A stretch of DNA of 64,000 bases from Neoceratodus forsteri (GCA_016271365.2 JADMNL010000022.1:220262501-220326500), one strand, 5' to 3'. Shown: positions 12,305 to 25,807, counted from the stretch's first letter. Translations and numbers: made by a program. The notes: generated by a model not told the origin, from the letters alone.

Positions 12305-12660
12305 AAATGTCAATACAAATCTAATTTTCTGCCATTTTTTGCTAATTATAAAAAATATAAGTGGTATCTATAAATGAGACACCTCACATTTTGTAGATAT
12401 TTTTGTGATGAACAACTTTTGTGCTCAAAGTACCATGCTATAATGTTTCATTTTAAAGTTATTTGCATTTGTTTGTCGGAAAAGGGAAAAACAAAACAAA
12501 ATTTTCTTCTGATTTTTGCTAATTATATAAAAAAACTAAAAGGTATCTATTAAGGAAGCACCACTCACTTTGTAGATATTTCTGTGCTGGACAAACTTCG
12601 TGCTCACATTACCATGCTATCATTTTTCTCTTTAAAGTTATTCATATTTGAATATGGTTA
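12305..12660. repeat. Tandem duplication of about 178 bp
   Basis: Two diverged direct copies. GCTAATTATA at 12341 recurs at 12519, and both copies continue with GGTATCTAT, CACTTTGTAGATATTT-like and ACCATGCTAT words. Confidence 0.8.
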
Positions 12661-12945
12661 GCACTACTACTGAGGCTAAACATTCTAAATGAGTTCCAAG
12701 GGTTTGTGCTGGACCTACTGACATAACAACGGTGAGGATAAATTGTTTGATGACATACCTGACAAATGTATCGATAAACAGCTGATGACATAACAACTTC
12801 GTGGATAAACTAAATTTATACACACAGTTGCTCAAATAAACAGATTTATCCCACTCTGTTTATGTCCACCCCATTGCATAAATAAATTTAAACTTCTCTT
12901 TGTACTTCATGCTAAATCTGTAGGTAGCAAATAATATTTTCTTAC

Positions 12946-13355
12946 CAATACATTGTGTGGACTTCCTTTGGTCACTGTTATCTCATTCTCATAGACAACC
13001 ACTCGAAGTTGTTTTGTGAAAGGCAAGATGTCATTATCAGTGCTGTCAGTCATCGCCTCCACTCTGTAATACTCTAAATTACTGTCGTTTCCAGCCAGTT
13101 CTGATAACACGTAGGTGCAAGTGCTTTCCAAACTGAAGGACCATCCATCAAAGGTTTCATAGTGAGAGTGTTCGAATACCGTACAGGTCTTCACTGAGAT
13201 GGGTTCACACGAATAGACCCCAGATGAAGATTTGCATGTTTCAGACACATCACATGTCATTTCCTGGCAGTCGATAGCATTATTCTGATTGCATTTACAT
13301 TTTGTTTGGCAGCTGTCATCTGTCCAGAATATGTCTCCAGAACGCACAAAGCTGC
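12946..13355 (-). CDS. TECTA-like: Gene 1 exon: TILa/VWC-like module plus first half of VWD domain
   Basis: The acceptor is TAAAG and the donor GTAAGA. The exon is 410 nt, completes a split Gly codon from the preceding exon and ends in phase 0. Residues 1-50 are a Cys-rich TILa/VWC-like module (SGDIFWTDDSCQTKCKCN, then TCDVSETCKSSSGVYSCEP). The rest opens a VWD domain with TCTVFEHSHYETFDGWSF followed by STCTYVLSEL, the usual cysteine, HY..FDG and CTYVL pattern. There are no stops or frameshifts. In alpha-tectorin this pair of modules follows the NIDO domain, exactly as here. VWD domains drive disulfide-linked assembly of extracellular matrix proteins. Zonadhesin and IgGFc-binding protein share the TILa-VWD pair but lack a NIDO. 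Confidence 0.93.
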
Positions 13356-13488
13356 CTTTAGAAAATAGAAAACATTTGTATATCTTACCCATGATGTTTT
13401 GCGCTAGCAGACTATGTGTAATTTTGTGTTTCTGTAACACTTATTGATATTGCTAATATGCTTTCATGTATTTTGTGTACAGGTACTG

Positions 13489-13605
13489 TGCCTCTTATGG
13501 TTATAAGAATACATTCCCGAGTTCTTTGGCAGAAAGAACTGTAAAGTGAAGCTCAGCTTTTCTGACACACAACGGACTCAAGAAAAAAAGCTTATAACCA
13601 TAAGC
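13489..13605. mobile_element. Small hairpin MITE
   Basis: CTTATGGTTATAAG at 13492 and its exact inverse CTTATAACCATAAG at 13590 end a segment of about 117 bp; matching extends outward with two mismatches. Located just upstream (gene sense) of the VWD exon. Confidence 0.6.
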
Positions 13606-14324
13606 GTCACAAGCCATTGCCGGTCCTTGACTTTATAGGGTCTACATTATCATTTGCAACCTTGTTATCTCTAACAAAGCTACAAAATGGATTCTCATTC
13701 CTTCCTCCATCCCTGGCATTGCTAAACTCATATGTTGTTGTGAGGACAAAAGGGTGTTTTTCTTGAATGTTTTATTCATTTTTTATAATAATATTCAGTT
13801 CCCTTATTCAGGATTTGTTATTCAGGAAAATATAGGGTAGCCCCTGCACTGCCATGGAGAGTGTGCTAGAAATATTCCTTTAAATATAGGTGAATGATGT
13901 TTCAACAGTTCTCAATTTCTTCCTATAAGGGACCAGTTTTTTCTTTTTCTTATTTAAGATTTTTTTGTTTTCCTGTGTGAGATTCTTTTTGTTTTGTTTT
14001 CTGGTGTGATTTTTTTTTAGTGCTCATGAATGATGCTGGATTGACAGCACTGGAACCTGAAGACTTCCATTTATCCTTATAACAGATATAGCATGGGCGA
14101 TCACAGTGCAAGTTTCCCCACACAGCCCTGCCAGTGTGCCTCAACCCTGGTATGGAGGGACCACTGGTAGGTGACAGGGTAGTTCAGACTTCATGCCCAT
14201 TCAGTCTTTGGCATGTCATGTCAGACTGCCAGTAAGGATGCTAATAAGTGCCACATGTTATTATTATTATTAATGTAATTAATCCCAAACTGAAATTAAT
14301 AAATAAACTGTGTTGGTGGTGATG

Positions 14325-14511
14325 TGACGTGGACACCTGCCCACCGGGAACTGGACTGAGACCACCGCTTATTTCGCATAGGTCACTGAACAGCCCTCAG
14401 GTGATGGTGGCTTTCAACCCTTACAGACCTTTGCTGGATTAAAACCCATCACCTAGAGATGAAAGGCTCGTTAACCCACTACTAATCCACAGAGCCATCC
14501 AGGTCCCCTAG
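14325..14511 (-). mobile_element. tRNA-derived SINE
   Basis: Reading from 14511 downward: GGGGACCTGGATGGCTCTGT with an A-box-like TGGCTCTGTGG, then GATGGGTTTTAATCC, close to a B box. The tail runs toward the GTGACGTGGACACC region. It is too diverged for a functional tRNA. Confidence 0.6.
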
Positions 14512-17331
14512 CCAGTTTCATTCCATACCCTGCAGTGCCATCTTTTGGCCATTGTTTTCCTCCCATTTAAAAGAAAATCTCATTGAATATAACTGTATAC
14601 ATGTTTTACTTATGTAATCTGTTTCTATCATACAGAGTTTCTGATTTGCTATTATATTCATGTTACATGATGTCCTATGGATGCACATTAACTGATATTG
14701 CATTAAAAAGTGCCCAGATGAGTCAGAAATATCACAATAAAATTCAGGACATACAGTGTATATCCAGGGGCACTTAAGGGGCTCAAAAGAAATTTTAAGA
14801 AGCATTTTCGTAAGTGGGATTTTCTTTCTGTGGGAATTTCACCAGTAGGATTCCATATTCTGCACAGTTGTAATCACTCTGATGAGCATTATCAAACCAA
14901 TCAAATTCAAGCAGATGCTAGGGCCAGGAGATGATAGAGGCAGTAACCACAGTCTTAATTCTGATTGCCACAACTGCAGCTGAAATACTCTGCCCAGATG
15001 GGCTTCAATGACTTGCTTTATAATAGTGGGAGCCTGAGCATCTGTGGTTCTCAGCCCAAGTGGGCTTAAATATAATTACAATTCTTTCAGCCTTTTGCAG
15101 GTGGGGGGCCTTGGTTCCTCTGTGTGTGCATTGGGGTGGAAATCAATTTAGTGTACGCATACAAACATGTAATAAAACAGAGACTGACCAGATATGTTTT
15201 GGGATATAGTGGGCAACTATTTATGCCAAGAGATGAGCTACTGACCTCTAGTAGTCATGCTACCCTCAGTCTTTGGCCTCAGGCAATATAATTGTCAGTC
15301 AGTTGCTGCTACCTCAAGGCCAGTAGTTTTTCATTATAAAATGGGTAGGGGAAATTGTGGATCCTGATTATCTAAGACAGGCTGATACTCGTACTTTTAT
15401 TTGGGCATAAATCCCTAAAAGAAAACGTACTAGTGCCAGCCTGCCTACATGCCCGCCATATACGTGTTAACTTTATTTCTTCCATTGTGGTGGCCATTTT
15501 GGTTGCTAAGCTTAAAGGAGTGTGTTCATTAGCCATTTCTCTTAAAAGACATGCAGTCTATAACACTTCTAAATAAATGTTTTTATTGCATCTTTCTAAT
15601 TTTGCTGGGTTATATACAGAAAAGATGTATCTCTTCTCTTTTTTCCACCATTTGATGAAAGTGATGACCACCAGTCAAGCGGGTCATGGCCTCACTTCTA
15701 TAATATGTTGTGGGTCCTGATGACATCTCAGTGCAATCCTATGTTTTTTCTTTTAGTGGCTGATGGCAACTTTTCTCGATATGTGCTGTGGTGTTTTATT
15801 GTGGACAAATGTTTCAAAGTAGGGTGATTGTTTATGCGGTCAGGTATGTCAATAATGTATTCAAGGGTGGTCCTTTGACAGAATGATTGATTTACTACTC
15901 TGATCTTCCTGCCAGTTAAAGGCACATGCAGTCTGCAGCTGCAGCAGTCAAGCACATTGCCTGTGCTTACTGTTCAGTGCAGTGCAAAAGCACTGCCACA
16001 TGATCAGACCAACGGAATTGTGGGTAACATACTGAACCATGGGGAACATGGCTATCAAGGACAGAAAAATGGAGCACTCTTATTTTATTAATTCAAAACA
16101 TTCCCCGACATGAAACAATTGTAAAATTCACTGGGTGAATTTATCAGATGGAAAGAACAGGAAATGAAAACTACGCATGTGGAAAAATTGTACCGTGTAT
16201 GAAATATACAGAGGATATACAATAGTCTATGTTAAAATATGCCATTTGTTTTGATTAGTGAGAGGCCAGGATCATAACTCATGAGTGAGTAATGAAAATC
16301 CCATCCCCCAGAAATGAATGTTATATTTTAACTCAGACCATTGGACCTCTGTGTATTCAATGACCTGTGTTGAAGCCCAAAAGTTTAAGTTTTTCTTTTT
16401 GTGTGGTTTGTGTCACAGGCTGTGTCACAGGTTGCCACCACCCCACTGAAAGTTCTGCCACCACTGATAGTCCTGCACACTCCCCCCATGTGCTGTTTAG
16501 GTTGAATCCCCCTCCCTCTGCAAGTACTATGCCACCAAAAATGTACCTTTTGAAAGTTTCTTCTTTTTCAGCATATGGTTCCAAATTAGGGTGACTGCAT
16601 CGTTGTAATTGTGAGCATCTTCCATTGGCGTGCAGGTGAGTGAGCATGCACAGGGACTGGCCAGCTGGCTTCTCACTGTGTTTACAGAGAGGGAGTGAGT
16701 GCAAAGTGCTACTAAACAGCTGGTTGAATTATGAATTAAATGCTGGCACTGGGGGGAACAACATGAAAAATGAGGCCAGACTAGTGGAAAAAGAATGAAA
16801 TAGAATGGAAAATGAAAAACTAACTGTACTGTTGGGTAGCAAGGAACCAAAATCATCATGGGAGTGGGGTTTACAAATGTTAAACAGCTTAACTACTGGC
16901 TGTCATGGGAAGGTTAACTCATCATTGGACTGGCCAGAATGCTGTGTCAATCACGTTGATTGACATCTTTGTGTTACAGTGGGACATAGACAAGTGAAAA
17001 ATAAACACTGATTTTCACCCAGTGTAAGAATAACATGTTTAATTTTCATTTGAGTCAGAGTCATACAGAAAAAAATGGATTTATTTAGAATGAGATTCCT
17101 CCCTACATTGTATACACACACACATACATAGCTCGGTTCCACTGTTTAGAGTCATCAGGTCTTTTAGGGGGAATTGTTCACTGACCTGAAATGGAGTGGT
17201 AGAGGTGCTGTCCAATGATGACCTGCTATATTATATTTCCTTCTCAGAGTCTGTCTGTCTAATATTCAGTATACAATACATGGCATACTATAAATTCTAC
17301 AAAAAAATATTAGCCATGTGGATTTACTTAC
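14512..17331. other. Intron 4/5 of gene 1, no recognisable feature
   Basis: I find no domain-bearing frame, tandem array or clear element. Short frames on both strands are uninformative. Confidence 0.45.
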
Positions 17332-17491
17332 CATTATACACACAGCCACCAGCTACATCCAACACATCTGTTCTGAAAATCCAGCGTCCAGGCTCATATA
17401 CATTACTCGTGTAGGGAAGCATTTGAACATTTTCTGTTCCAGAGCCTGGAATGCGGAAGAAATGAGTGGAATCCCCACTGTTGAGCCCACA
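17332..17491 (-). CDS. TECTA-like: Gene 1 exon: C-terminal part of NIDO domain
   Basis: The acceptor TTGTAG and donor GTAAGT bound 160 nt. The exon starts in phase 0 and ends in phase 1. The translation CGLNSGDSTHFFRIPGSGTE, then NVQMLPYTSNVYEPGRWIFR and TDVLDVAGGCVYN, matches the end of NIDO domains: G-N-GD, a PGS turn, then SNV..PGRW.FR. It joins in frame after GLGGIAAR from 22696-22833 and before GSFVRSGDIF from 12946-13355. No disruption is seen. NIDO is an extracellular domain of nidogen, alpha-tectorin and mucin-4; its neighbours here favour the tectorin family. Confidence 0.93.
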
Positions 17492-19224
17492 CTACAATAA
17501 AAAATTATGAAAGTGGTGAACACATTATTTTCTTACAATATATAAAGGAAGGAGACTACTAAGGCATGTTTTGGACTGATGTCTTATATAACTGAACACC
17601 TTCTTCTTGAATCATAGTAGAGGGGGAAGCTATAGTGGAGCCTGCCGGGATGCAACAGAGAATACTGCAGAGTTCTGCATAGTTACTGCAGGAAACAATG
17701 CAGTTTCAATGACAGCAATCCCTTTTTTCATGCAGGAATATATAACACACTGCACTGCATCCTGCTGGGCTCCATTGTACACGTTGCAGACTGAAGTAAG
17801 AGGGAGGAATGGTGGTTAGTTGCTTTTAATCTGCTGCAAAAACAGCTGGATTTACAAACTTTCTGTGTGTAATACTGGGTTAGAGAGAGTTGATGAAGAA
17901 GGATGAAAATGTTGACAGCTGAGGGGAAGTTTTGCTACAGACAAATCAGGTCCTAACAGGCCACTATTTAACTCCCACAGGACCAAGCGACCCCTCGCAT
18001 GGGTGGTGTTAAAGTACAAAGGCCATAAAGGAGGTTGCCATCTGCAAGGCATCTGCAGGTCCACTGGGGATTTTGCCAAGGAAACCACAGAAAGAAGGTA
18101 GGATCTGCTTGGACTACACCATCAAAGCGCTCAGTATTCTGCTGTCTGTGCTGGCGATTTAACTGTTAGGGAACTGGGGGTCCCAATCATGGGCTTTACA
18201 CAGACAACAAGTGCCGCAAAGTGTGGCAGCATATGCTAAGCCTGTATTAGTGGAAAGCCCTCAGACATAAATACATACCTGTGGTTAGCCTATGTGTAGT
18301 ACCCCTATACACTTAAGTTGCAACAGCACCTAAAAAGGGGCCACACTTCCTATCTGAGGTACATCTACTGTATATAGTTCACAGTAACTTATATCAGTTT
18401 CTATAAGGGGACCAAAAATCCATACCTGGTGTAGCCTTACATATACCTGTCAGGAATCTATGAGGTTCATAACTCCCCAGTGTGTGCAGGCATATAGTAT
18501 GATTGGCCAGGTACAAGGGTGGGGAGAAATAGTGAGCTGTAGAAGATGTGGCATGACTGACTTCTGATGATTGCTTTGGGAGGGTGAAGGGTGCCTGGTC
18601 TGTAAGAGGTTGGGGTTCCATGTGAAGAACTCAATCACCTCAGGTCTAAGCTCCAGTGCCTGAGGAGTGGACCTGTCCACTGGAAGCTGGGTGCCAAAGC
18701 ACTAAAGTAGCCTGCTAGAGATTGGCAGGATATTGACACATGGTGCTGAAGAAAGGGAGCTGGTTGGGGCAGGGCAACCCAGTACCTAACCTGGTAATGA
18801 GGAACTGATATCAGCCTCTGGAGGCTGTGGGGAGTGGTAACACCCATGACTCCCAGAGCAATGGCACTGAGCACCCATCTGCCACAGGGAACAAGACTCA
18901 ACCTGCAGGGAAAGAGCCTGGTAGGAAGTGGAAGACTGAGAGTAAGGGAAGAAATAGGATTATTGTACTGGGGACTCAATAGTTCAAGGGACAGAGAGGT
19001 TCCAGATGTCAAGCACTTGTTTCCTGACTTGTGCAATTATTCCATATTTGCTATCTAGTTCATAGATTGAGGGAACCTACTTGGGAGAGAGAAATCTGGA
19101 ACCTAATATTAACAAATAGGAATTTGGCCAGAGAGACAAGATAGAGAAACATCTAGGCAGCAGCAGCCATCTTTCATATGGTTTAATGCTATAATAAGGT
19201 CAGAGAATACAAACTCCAAGACCC
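17492..19224. other. Intron sequence, no recognisable feature
   Basis: Long intron between NIDO exons 17332-17491 and 22696-22833. Frames of up to 133 codons on the minus strand (18635-19036) lack known motifs and are probably chance. Confidence 0.4.
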
Positions 19225-21486
19225 AAGTTCTAGACTTCAGGTGGTAGACATACTATATCTGGACTATATCAAAACATTTGATCCAGTCCCACACAGAGGA
19301 CTAATTAAGAAACTGGATAACCTAAGGGTTGGGGATAAACTAACACAGTGGGTCAATAACTGTCTAGGAGGGAGGAAGTACGGAGTAGTAATAACTGGGG
19401 AACACTCAGGAGTAAGGGAAGCAATGAGTGGGATACCACAGGGATTGCTCCCTGGACTGGTACTCTTTAGCATCTTTAACTGTGACATAGCTGAGGGGAT
19501 ACAGGGTCAAATCTATCTCACTGCTGGCAATCGTAAGCTGTGCAGTAGAGTAGACAGTGAAGAGGGTATTCTGGAAATGAATTAGGATCTGGAAACGTTG
19601 GTGAGGTGGTCCATAGAAACATAGAACATGTTGGTAGAAAAAGATAATTGGTCAACGCAGTCTGCTCTGTTTAACCCTTCCTACCCCAGGACCTACTGTC
19701 TAGCCTGGGTTATTGCCTTCACATCACCCCCTCCTTGCCTCCTGTCCTACTGCTTTACTCCCGTGTAACTATTAACCATTTTACTCAGCCCCAGCCATGT
19801 TTGAAATCATTAATAGTTCTTGCACCCACCACCTCTGCTGGCAGGCTGTTCCACAGTGCAATCACTCTCTTTATAACATAACATTTTCTCACATCCCTCC
19901 TGAATCTCCCCCCACCAGCTTCCACTCATGTTCTCATGTTCATGATGTGCCAGTCCTGCAAAACATTTCCCCACAATATGCCTTCTTCATTCCTTTCAGG
20001 AACCTAAAGGTCTCTATCATATCTTCCCTCTCCCGTCTAGTCTCCAGTGAGTACATGTTCAGGGCCTGAAGCTTATCTTCTTATGCCCTGCCTCCTGTCC
20101 TTGAATCATTTTGTTTTCCCTACATCATACCACCTCTAGCCTGTCTTAGTCCTTTCTTAAGTGGGGGCTCCAGAACTTGACACAGTATGCAGATGCGGCC
20201 TCACAAGTGATCTATAGAGAGGAACTATCACCTTCTTCCTCGTGCTGTCAAGTGTCCAGGATCTGGCAGCTTGAATTCAATTACAAAAATGTGGAAGGTC
20301 ATGCAGAGAGGTAACAAAACCCCAAAGACCAAGTACAATATGGAGAGGTAAGGGTGGAATGCACAGAGGAAGAAAAGGATTGGGGGTAATTATATCTGAA
20401 AGCTTAATGTCAACTTCAAAATTTGATATAGCAGTGGGGAAAGCAAACAGAATGCTGAGGTGCATAGGCTAATAAAACGAACAAGTAGCATTTGGGTCTG
20501 AGAGGTAATCAAAATGAAATTAGGTCAGCATGAGCAGTTGTTTTATCTGTGAGCCTAAAAACATAGGATGCTGAAGAATGATGCCTCAGTGTTTGACCGC
20601 TGGGATCTTCATCAGGGGGCTAATAAAGTTCTCAGTAGTCAAAGCACTAGGTGATTGTTTTTCAGCATCTTGTGTTTTTGGGATCACAAATAAAACAACT
20701 GTTCATGCTGAACTAATTTAGTTTCGATTATCTCCTAGTCCTGAGTGCTACTTATTGGTTTTGTGACTCTACTGTGGGATGTGGCTGTCCAAAGTGAGCA
20801 CTGGCTCAGCTATGCACAGCGTACTAAGTTTTTTCAGCTGGGGTGCAGAGTTTGCTGCTTTGGTAGCAGACAAATGGTGGTGATGTGGCCTTGTATAGAT
20901 CTCTGATGAGGCCAAATCTGGAGTACTATGTGCAGTTCTGGAGCCCACACCTCAAAAAGGACAAGGAAAGGCGATAATTGGTTTGAAGAAGGGTAATGAA
21001 AATGATTCAGGGCAGCTGAGTAGGTTGTATGAGGAGAGACTGGACAGTCTGGATATGTTCATGCAGGACACTGGAAGAGAAAGGTGGAAATGATTAGGAC
21101 AAACAATTTGTGCAGGGAATAACTAAGATAGATAGTACTGAGCTGCTTATCAAAAGGGCCAAAAGCAACACCAGGAGTAACACGAGAAAAGCGGTTTTGG
21201 TTGGTTCAAAAAGGATGTCAGGAAGCATTTTTTCATGGAATGGTTGGTAGACAAATGAAGCAGACTGTTCAGTGAGGAAGTAAATGATAATCAGTGGTGA
21301 GCTTCAAACAAGGGTATAACAGGCACAAATGGGCTTAGTGAGAAACATGGGAGTGGGGATAAGAGGGTTGGATGGCTGTGTACCAATAAGGTCCATGGAT
21401 CATACTTATCTCTAAGTAGGTGATCATGTAGACTGGACAGACTGCTAAGCCTTCTTCTGCTGTCAGTTGTTCTATGTTTCAATGTT
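19225..21486 (+). mobile_element. CR1-type LINE, interrupted
   Basis: Plus-strand pieces are in CR1 order: DILYLDYIKTFDPVPHRGLI and MSGIPQG (19241-19600), then KGLGVIISESL and GKANRMLRCIG (about 20270-20470), then VRPHLEY-like and 3' tail sequence from about 20885 to CTGCTGTCAGTTGTTCTATG near 21475. All frames are broken. An antisense CR1 fragment sits between the first two pieces and about 400 bp of unassigned sequence between the last two. Confidence 0.78.
19611..20265 (-). mobile_element. CR1 3' fragment nested inside another CR1
   Basis: It begins on the plus strand with CATAGAAACATAGAACATG, the complement of a CR1 3' tail. It continues with the complement of the CR1 C-terminal coding region (...CCTAAAGGTCTCTATCATAT..., ...TCCAGAACTTGACACAGTAT...). 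Orientation is opposite to the surrounding CR1. Confidence 0.75.
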
Positions 21487-22352
21487 GATATTCTTGAATT
21501 GATTATTAAGTGACTTCCATTGAATTTATTGTTCCTTCCTGTTTTAAATGTGAGACTGGCTAATCTTAACAAGGAACAGCTTCTATGTTTCACTAACACA
21601 GTAAAGGAAGTGGACTACCCGGCAATGCTTCCTGCATAATTTCAATTGTATGCTCAGATACCTGTCCTCAAACAGTATGAATTACAGTGCAGTCACACAT
21701 CATCTACATATGTGGGAAATGTTTCTGAATCTGGCATTGAGAATTAAAAGTGACTAGGAATAAAAATGGAAAACCATTTTGTTTCCATTTTCTTCCACAA
21801 TTGTCAATTTCTTAAATCATGAATTCTGTTTTTTTACATTTTAAATGCTGATAATCATGTATTATATTTTTTCTACGTGATGAAAACTACAGCTATAAAA
21901 AGGCATGATATCACATTATGCTCTGTCACCAGTATATAACTGTGTGTGACTTTGTTCCACCATCCGTTAAACTCTCCATTTGTGGTATCAGTCATGTGAT
22001 AAGCTGCATTTCACTAGTAACAGGTTAGAAAGCAGTTTTTGATATTTTATCACTAGAGGTTTGTTAAGTGTAACAAACACATGTAAACAAGAAGGTTCTA
22101 AATTAAAACCAAAACAAAAAGGGTAGTAATGAAATGAATGAATATCATGTGAATAACTAATGCAAAAGGCCAGACTTTTTCGAATGTTATTGCCTACCAC
22201 TATTAACCATTTCTGATAAATATAACTAGTGTATCACAAAATCTTTTTTGAATATTGAGCCCATGCTGAGGAGTTAAATAATTAAAAGTGATTGAATTTG
22301 AACCATATCCAGTGTTGCTAATTACTTCAACATTTTGGTAGAAATAAATCAG

Positions 22353-22356
<4 letters not shown>
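21487..22356. other. No recognisable feature
   Basis: AT-rich intron sequence. Frames are short and without motifs. Confidence 0.45.

Positions 22357-22400
<44 letters not shown>
22357..22400. repeat. (AT)n microsatellite
   Basis: About 22 uninterrupted AT dinucleotides. Confidence 0.97.
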
Positions 22401-22404
<4 letters not shown>

Positions 22405-22680
22405 CAATCCGCATCAGTGCATTTAAATGTAAATTGTAATGCTAATGATAAACTTGAGGTAACACAATGATATAAAAACTGCAACAATGAAACTTAGAGT
22501 GGACACCACAATAAATACCATTTACTAATTAAGATTTATTCATTATTGGAGCCACCTGCTGTATAGAATAATGTTACGCTACAGTAAAAGCAATAATAGG
22601 GAGCAACTATTTGGGAAATATTTGTGTAGTGTATTTGTATATGAATTTTAGATAACAGTTGACAGGGGTTGGACATTCTA

Positions 22681-22890
<210 letters not shown>

Positions 22891-23493
22891 TTAGAAGCCT
22901 TTTGAAAACATTTGCCCATCACCCAATCTGATATCAAAATGTATGGTATCACTGGCTGTTCTTGTATTGTACAACTGTCTTACTAATGTTCTTATCTCAT
23001 TGTAACCTCCCATGTTGTGCCAGAACACAGATTATTTCATTTGTCTAGTGCACTTACCTGGTAATTAAAAACAAAATGCATGTACTGAAGTAAAAATACA
23101 AAGGACAGTTTGTAACTATTTTTTGTTAAATTTGAAACTACTTTGCAATCTTATCTTTAAGGTTTGCTCATATGGACAATACCAGATCTTACTTTCCTGA
23201 ATAATCCCGAATATTTTACTTTTTTGCACAATAGTATCTGTTGTGCTGCAATTTTATATGTATAATCATATACACATTTTTCATTTTTACCACTTTATTA
23301 TTTTGAAGTACATTTGAAAATGTATTTGTTACTAAAATAATTAAATTCTCATTTTTATAATAATACTGCCTTACTACTTCTGTAGCTACTAGTACTGCTG
23401 CAGTACTACCACCCTTACTGCATTTGTCAACATGCTTGCTTACTGTCTATGGCAACTATCAACTAAATTATAATTAATATATCGGCCACATAC

Positions 23494-23775
23494 CTTAGGT
23501 GACTTTGGTGCATAGTACGTTACTTTGTCCCATGTAGCCAAGAAAACCCATGTTGCTGTAAATTCTAGGTCAGGGAAATATTTCTCAATGTCATTTGTTG
23601 CTTGATTTAGGATCTCAGCACTAGTACTCTGTCTGTAGTAAACTTTCCCAGAAAATGAAACATCAGTATCTGACCAAAAGGGTGCGATAAAAGGGTTTCC
23701 ATCTGTGACTGGAAATTCTACAGGTATATACTTAGAAATTGGTTGATTGAAAGTAATCAGTCCATTGTTGTTCAC
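23494..23775 (-). CDS. TECTA-like: Gene 1 exon: N-terminal core of NIDO domain
   Basis: The exon is 282 nt, phase 0 at both ends, with a TTTTAG acceptor and a GTATGT donor. It begins VNNNGLITFNQPISKYIPVE and continues through GNPFIAPFWSDTDVSFSG, KVYYRQSTSAEI and YFPDLEFTATWVFLATWDKV to YYAPKSPK. The VNNNG start, the FIAPFW motif and the FTATWVF..TWDKVTYY segment are the strongest NIDO signatures. The long ORF continues past the donor by chance and ends in the intron. Being intact over 94 codons while neighbouring sequence is full of repeats, it looks like a working exon. Confidence 0.95.
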
Positions 23776-23984
23776 CTAAAATGCACATACATTACAGGAG
23801 TTATTACATGACATAATCAGAGGTTTTCAGCCTTCAGTTATTCTGCAAGTGTAGCAGCACACCATAATGTCAGTTGCATTGTTAATTATATGGACCTCTG
23901 AAGTTCACAAGGATGATATTTTCACATTAGGAAAGGGAAACAAAATTGGTTTTATATTGCACCATTCACACAAACTGAAGCTCA

Positions 23985-25015
23985 AAGCACTTCACAATTG
24001 GGGAGGGGGGTGCAAAGAACTCCACAGTCTAGGGTGTAGAACATAAAATACCTCACAATCCGAGGCAGAAGAAAAGCACATTACTATCTGGAGGGGATGC
24101 AAAGCACTTCCTAATTTGGGGGGAATACAAAGACCTTCACAATCTGGGGAGATGCAGATCACTTCACAGTGCTGGGTGTGAAAACTAAAACACTTTACAA
24201 TCCAAGGTGGAAGAAATGCACATCACTGGGGGAGGGATGCAAAGCACTTCACAATTTGGGGGAGCTGCAAAGCACTTCACAATCTCACAGGACTGCAAAG
24301 CACTTCACAGTCTGGGGAATGTAAAGCACTTCACAATCTTTGGGGATGCAGAGCACATTGTAGTATGGGGGATGCAAAACACTTCAAAATTGGGGGGATG
24401 AAAAGCACTTCACAACCTGGGGGGAATGCAAAGCACTTCACAATTGGCTGGGGGTGTGCAAAGCACTTCCCACTGTGGAGGGGACTGCAAAGCAGTTCAC
24501 AGTATGGGGGGATACAAAGAACTTCACAATCTTGGGGGGATACAGAGCACGTCACAATCTGAAGGGGATGCAAAGCACTTCAAAATCTTGGGGTGGGGGG
24601 ATGAAAAGCACTTCACAGTCCACGGTGTGGAATGCAAAGCAGTTCACAATTTGGGTGGGGTGAAAAGCACTTCACAGTCCCGGGGTTATGCAAATCACTT
24701 CACAGTCTGAGGGTGGTATGCAAAACACTTCACAGTGCTGGGGGGATGCAAATCACTTCACAATCCAGGGGAGGGGAGCACAAAACATTTCACAATTGGG
24801 GGAGGGGATGCAAAGCACTTCACAGTGCAGAGGGCTGCAAAACACTTCACCTTCACAATCTATGTGGGGGTAATGTGAAGCACCTCACAATCTGGGGGGA
24901 CACAAACCACTTCACAATCAAATAAGAAGGATACAATGCACTTTACAATTGAGGGATGCAAAGCACTTCACAGTCGAGAGGAGACGCAAAGCACTTCACA
25001 ATTGGAGGGGATGCT
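23985..25015. repeat. Tandem array of units near 29 bp
   Basis: About 35 imperfect units built on GATGCAAAGCACTTCACAAT followed by a variable CTGGGGG run. Unit length wanders between about 26 and 36 bp. Located in the intron between gene 1 exons 23494-23775 and 27314-27441. Confidence 0.94.
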
Positions 25016-25059
25016 GCTGTCACTATGCACAGGAACTTACGAACAGCACAAAGTAATAT

Positions 25060-25194
25060 ATAAGAGAGGGAGCAAGAGAGATACCTAGAAACAGACAGAG
25101 ATACAAAAAGACAGGAAGACAGGAAAGAAGAAATAGTGAAAGAAATAGTAAGTGAGAAAAAGAAAATGTAGTAAAAGAAAGAAAGGCAGGGAGG

Positions 25195-25250
<56 letters not shown>

Positions 25251-25763
25251 AGAGAGAGAGAGAGAGAAAGAGACTGAGATACAAAAAGAGAGAAAGCCTG
25301 CAAGGGAGGCAGAAATAGATGCAAACTATGTAACATCCTGCCACCAACTTCAAAATACAACATAGATGTATTTATGTGCTTTTTAGTATGTTTATGTCTT
25401 ATGAATCGTGTGATGTATAAACTTTGGCAATACCTGTATATTTTGCCATGGCAATAAAGTTATTTTTGAATTCTGATCTTGAGACAGAATGAGAGAGATA
25501 GCTAGAGAGATCAAGAAAGAGGCAGAGATACAGAAGAAAGAGAGTATGAGAGATGAAGAGAGAGAAAGAGTGAGAGAGACAGAACGAGAAGGAAGGAAGG
25601 AAGGGAGGAAGGAAGGAAGAGAGAGACAGTAAGAGAAAGAGAGAGTGAGAGGTGAAAAAGAGACAGTGAGAGGTGAAAGAGAGAGAGAGAGAGAGAAAGA
25701 GAGAAAAGAAGCAAGAAGGATACAGAGATAGTGAGAAAGATAAGAAAGGAGAGAAAGGGGGAG

Positions 25764-25807
<44 letters not shown>

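Noticed and set aside
18635..19036. 133-codon minus-strand frame
   Set aside because: No recognisable motif or splice context; composition typical of chance frames in GC-richer intron DNA.
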